DNA of 7,371 bases, taken from Pseudomonadota bacterium (GTDB lineage Bacteria; Pseudomonadota; Alphaproteobacteria; Acetobacterales; Acetobacteraceae). Below are positions 6,264 to 7,371 of this stretch, one piece after another (within the stretch, counting starts at the first letter, position 1; every line of letters begins with the position of its first letter). The stretch is from contig JAKBCB010000174.1 of assembly GCA_021808185.1 (NCBI GenBank), forward strand, positions 1-7,371. Reading direction: 5' to 3'. The notes under the pieces were generated by a model, which ran no database searches, was not told the DNA's origin, and saw nothing but the letters and a program-made list of their open reading frames with translations. Position numbers and translations under genes: made by a program.

Positions 6264-6300
6264 GCGGGCGGTTGGCCCGCGCCGGTCAGGCGGCGCGGGC
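6264..6300. terminator. Overlapping GC-rich stem-loops between convergent genes
   Basis: Two mutually exclusive hairpins lie just after the methyltransferase stop. GCGGGC (6264-6269) pairs with GCCCGC (6275-6280) around a 5-base loop. The second arm of that hairpin is also part of GCCCGCGCC (6275-6283), which pairs perfectly with GGCGCGGGC (6292-6300) around an 8-base loop holding the XRE gene's stop codon. The 9-bp all-GC stem would be very stable in transcripts from either strand. Neither side has a T-run, so it may act as an mRNA end-protecting structure or a Rho-assisted site and not as a classic intrinsic terminator. Confidence 0.4.
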
Positions 6301-7167
6301 AGTGCCCATCATCTGGCGGATACGGGCGGCGCCGGTGGCGCCCTTCAGTGCTTCGCGCCACAGCGACTCGGCCACGCGCTGATGCGCCGCCACGGCTTCG
6401 TCGGCACCGGTGATCATCGCCACGCCAATGCCGCCGAACGGGCTCACGTCCGGGCGGAACGGGTTGACGGCGAGGCTGGCGCGGTCGCGGGCGCGCAGGA
6501 TCATGAACTCGCCGGTGGGTTCGCCGGCCGGCAGGATGCCGAACTGCAAGCCCATCGGCTCGGTTTCCATCAGGTCGGCGATGCGCTGCACCTCGGTCGC
6601 CGCGACCTGCTTGCACAGCCGGCGCGCGCGCTCGGACAGCGGCAGCGGGGCGGCGAGGCCGGTGTCGAGGAAGTGTTCGAGCCTGGTCGCGGAGATCATG
6701 CAGATGATGCTGGGCTTGCGCAGGCCGTACATGCGCTTGCGCGCGGACTGGATGCCCATCACCTGCTCGGCCACCGCGCGCTGCGCGCCGCGATCCGCGC
6801 CGGCGGCATCGGCCAGTTCCTCGAACGCCTGCGACAGGGCCGCGTCGTAGCCCTCCGACGTGGTCAGGTAGCAGACGGGGCCGTTGACCTGAAGGATCTG
6901 GTCGGCGGTTTCCTCGACCTGGCGGATGCGCTCGAAAAAGCCGATCGGGCGGTTGTAGTACTCGACGCCGATGCCCAGCAGCGACAGCGGCGAGATTTTC
7001 AGCAGTTCGGCGAGGCGCTTGATGGTGTCGAGCTTGATGACCTCGCCCTTCTCGTAGCGGTACAGCGCCGCGCGGGAGACGCCGAGGCGGGCCGCGATTT
7101 CCTCGGCGCGCAGGCCGGACTCCAGGCGGTAGGCGCGGAGTTGCTGGCCGATTTCGGTGAAACGCAT
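6286..7167 (-). CDS. XRE-family transcriptional regulator with unassigned C-terminal domain
   Basis: This 293-residue protein starts with a clear XRE/Cro helix-turn-helix domain (about 6-61): IGQQLRAYRLESGL, then AEEIAARLGVSRAALYRYEK (21-40) with the recognition helix, then IKRLAELLKISPLSLLGIG. The remaining 230 residues contain no cupin, peptidase or PAS signature that I recognise. The C-terminal part includes a charged helix (FFERIRQVEETADQIL), a KRMYGLRKPSIICMISATRL stretch (144-163) and SERARRLCKQVAATEVQRI. Near the end are PTGEFMILRARDRASLAVNP and FGGIGVAMITGADEAVAAH. This looks like a folded sensory or oligomerisation domain. Its ATG at 7167 has GAGGT (7180-7176) 8 bases upstream. It is convergent with the methyltransferase and faces an AT-rich upstream region with a good promoter. 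Its target may be itself or a gene to the right of the window. Confidence 0.85.
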   Translation of the reverse strand: MRFTEIGQQLRAYRLESGLRAEEIAARLGVSRAALYRYEKGEVIKLDTIKRLAELLKISPLSLLGIGVEYYNRPIGFFERIRQVEETADQILQVNGPVCYLTTSEGYDAALSQAFEELADAAGADRGAQRAVAEQVMGIQSARKRMYGLRKPSIICMISATRLEHFLDTGLAAPLPLSERARRLCKQVAATEVQRIADLMETEPMGLQFGILPAGEPTGEFMILRARDRASLAVNPFRPDVSPFGGIGVAMITGADEAVAAHQRVAESLWREALKGATGAARIRQMMGTARAA

Positions 7168-7251
7168 GTCGCTCTACCTCTTGCTGACCCGAACACGGCG
7201 CCGCGCGTGAAGCCGCGATACGCGCCCCGTCTCAGAATGAAGAACAAAGGT

Positions 7252-7280
7252 ATATTATTGCTAAATCCCAGACACGGCAA
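7252..7280 (-). promoter_or_regulatory. Promoter of the XRE regulator gene
   Basis: Read on the minus strand, TTGCCG (7280-7275) and TAATAT (7257-7252) are separated by exactly 17 bases, in a patch much richer in A/T than the rest of the window. This is the best sigma-70-like promoter visible here. Transcription would begin near 7245 and give a leader of about 78 bases ending in the GAGGT ribosome site. A small hairpin, ACGGC (7274-7278) with GCCGT (7283-7287), overlaps the -35 hexamer and could be part of an operator. Confidence 0.6.
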
Positions 7281-7318
7281 GCGCCGTTTCTTCCACAAAG
7301 ATCATGCACGAATACTGG

Positions 7319-7333
7319 CGCATGCCTCATGCG
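7319..7333. repeat. Short inverted repeat CGCATG-CCT-CATGCG
   Basis: Six-base arms at 7319-7324 and 7328-7333 are perfect complements around a 3-base spacer. The repeat sits 2 bases left of the much larger palindrome at 7336-7369. It may be a regulator-binding dyad or part of a compound structure. On its own it is short enough to occur by chance. Confidence 0.4.
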
Positions 7334-7335
7334 AT

Positions 7336-7369
7336 GCGACGTGTCGCGCCGTGCGGCGCGACACGTCGC
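7336..7369. repeat. Perfect 15-bp inverted repeat with 4-base loop
   Basis: GCGACGTGTCGCGCC (7336-7350) is the exact reverse complement of GGCGCGACACGTCGC (7355-7369), around the loop GTGC. An RNA hairpin from either strand would be very stable. No T-run follows on the minus strand, and the plus-strand flank is cut by the window edge after 2 bases. It could be the terminator of a leftward gene beyond the window, a REP-like palindromic repeat, or a protein-binding site. No coding sequence is supported around it. Confidence 0.8.
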
Positions 7370-7371
7370 CG

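Noticed and set aside
7304..7371. Possible start of a plus-strand gene at an ATG at 7304, open to the window edge
   Set aside because: It has no ribosome-binding site, would run through both inverted repeats, and gives an unremarkable 22-residue peptide. More sequence to the right is needed to judge it.

Overview
The window looks like chromosomal DNA from a high-GC alphaproteobacterium, possibly Acetobacteraceae or a relative. The basis is the strong G/C third-position bias, dense packing with several ATGA start/stop overlaps, and the gene types present. The lineage is inferred from gene character; no rRNA or other marker gene is in the window.

Layout from left to right. (a) 1-433, plus strand: the end of a small membrane protein, possibly holin-like, overlaps a 93-residue ribbon-helix-helix protein. 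This segment is about 60% GC where counted, clearly lower than the acylase region, and may be the edge of a prophage, gene-transfer-agent or other accessory block. (b) 440-4049, minus strand: a three-gene operon read right to left, penicillin-acylase-family Ntn hydrolase, then an RDD-family membrane protein, then Bpt, the bacterial ATE1-type aminoacyl-tRNA-protein transferase. Each junction is a 4-base ATGA overlap. (c) 4187-4600, plus strand: a carboxymuconolactone-decarboxylase-family protein with its own Shine-Dalgarno and a plausible promoter, divergent from the acylase operon. (d) 4613-5407, minus strand: a MmyB-like XRE regulator, divergent from a class I SAM-dependent methyltransferase (5491-6261, plus). 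The two share an 83-bp intergenic region with a candidate promoter/operator. (e) 6286-7167, minus strand: a second XRE regulator with a large unassigned C-terminal region and a well-formed promoter in an AT-rich patch. The right edge (7319-7369) carries two inverted repeats, one a perfect 15-bp stem.

How the genes may work together: the acylase, RDD protein and Bpt are probably translationally coupled, although no shared pathway is obvious. The MmyB regulator is the natural candidate to control the divergent methyltransferase. The other genes appear to be independent units.

I found no tRNA, rRNA, CRISPR array, transposase or recognisable defence or biosynthetic system. No intergenic stretch exceeds 300 bases. 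Most of the window is ordinary housekeeping and regulatory content. The least explained items are the right-edge palindrome, the C-terminal domain of the last regulator, and the grouping of an exported acylase with an N-degron enzyme.
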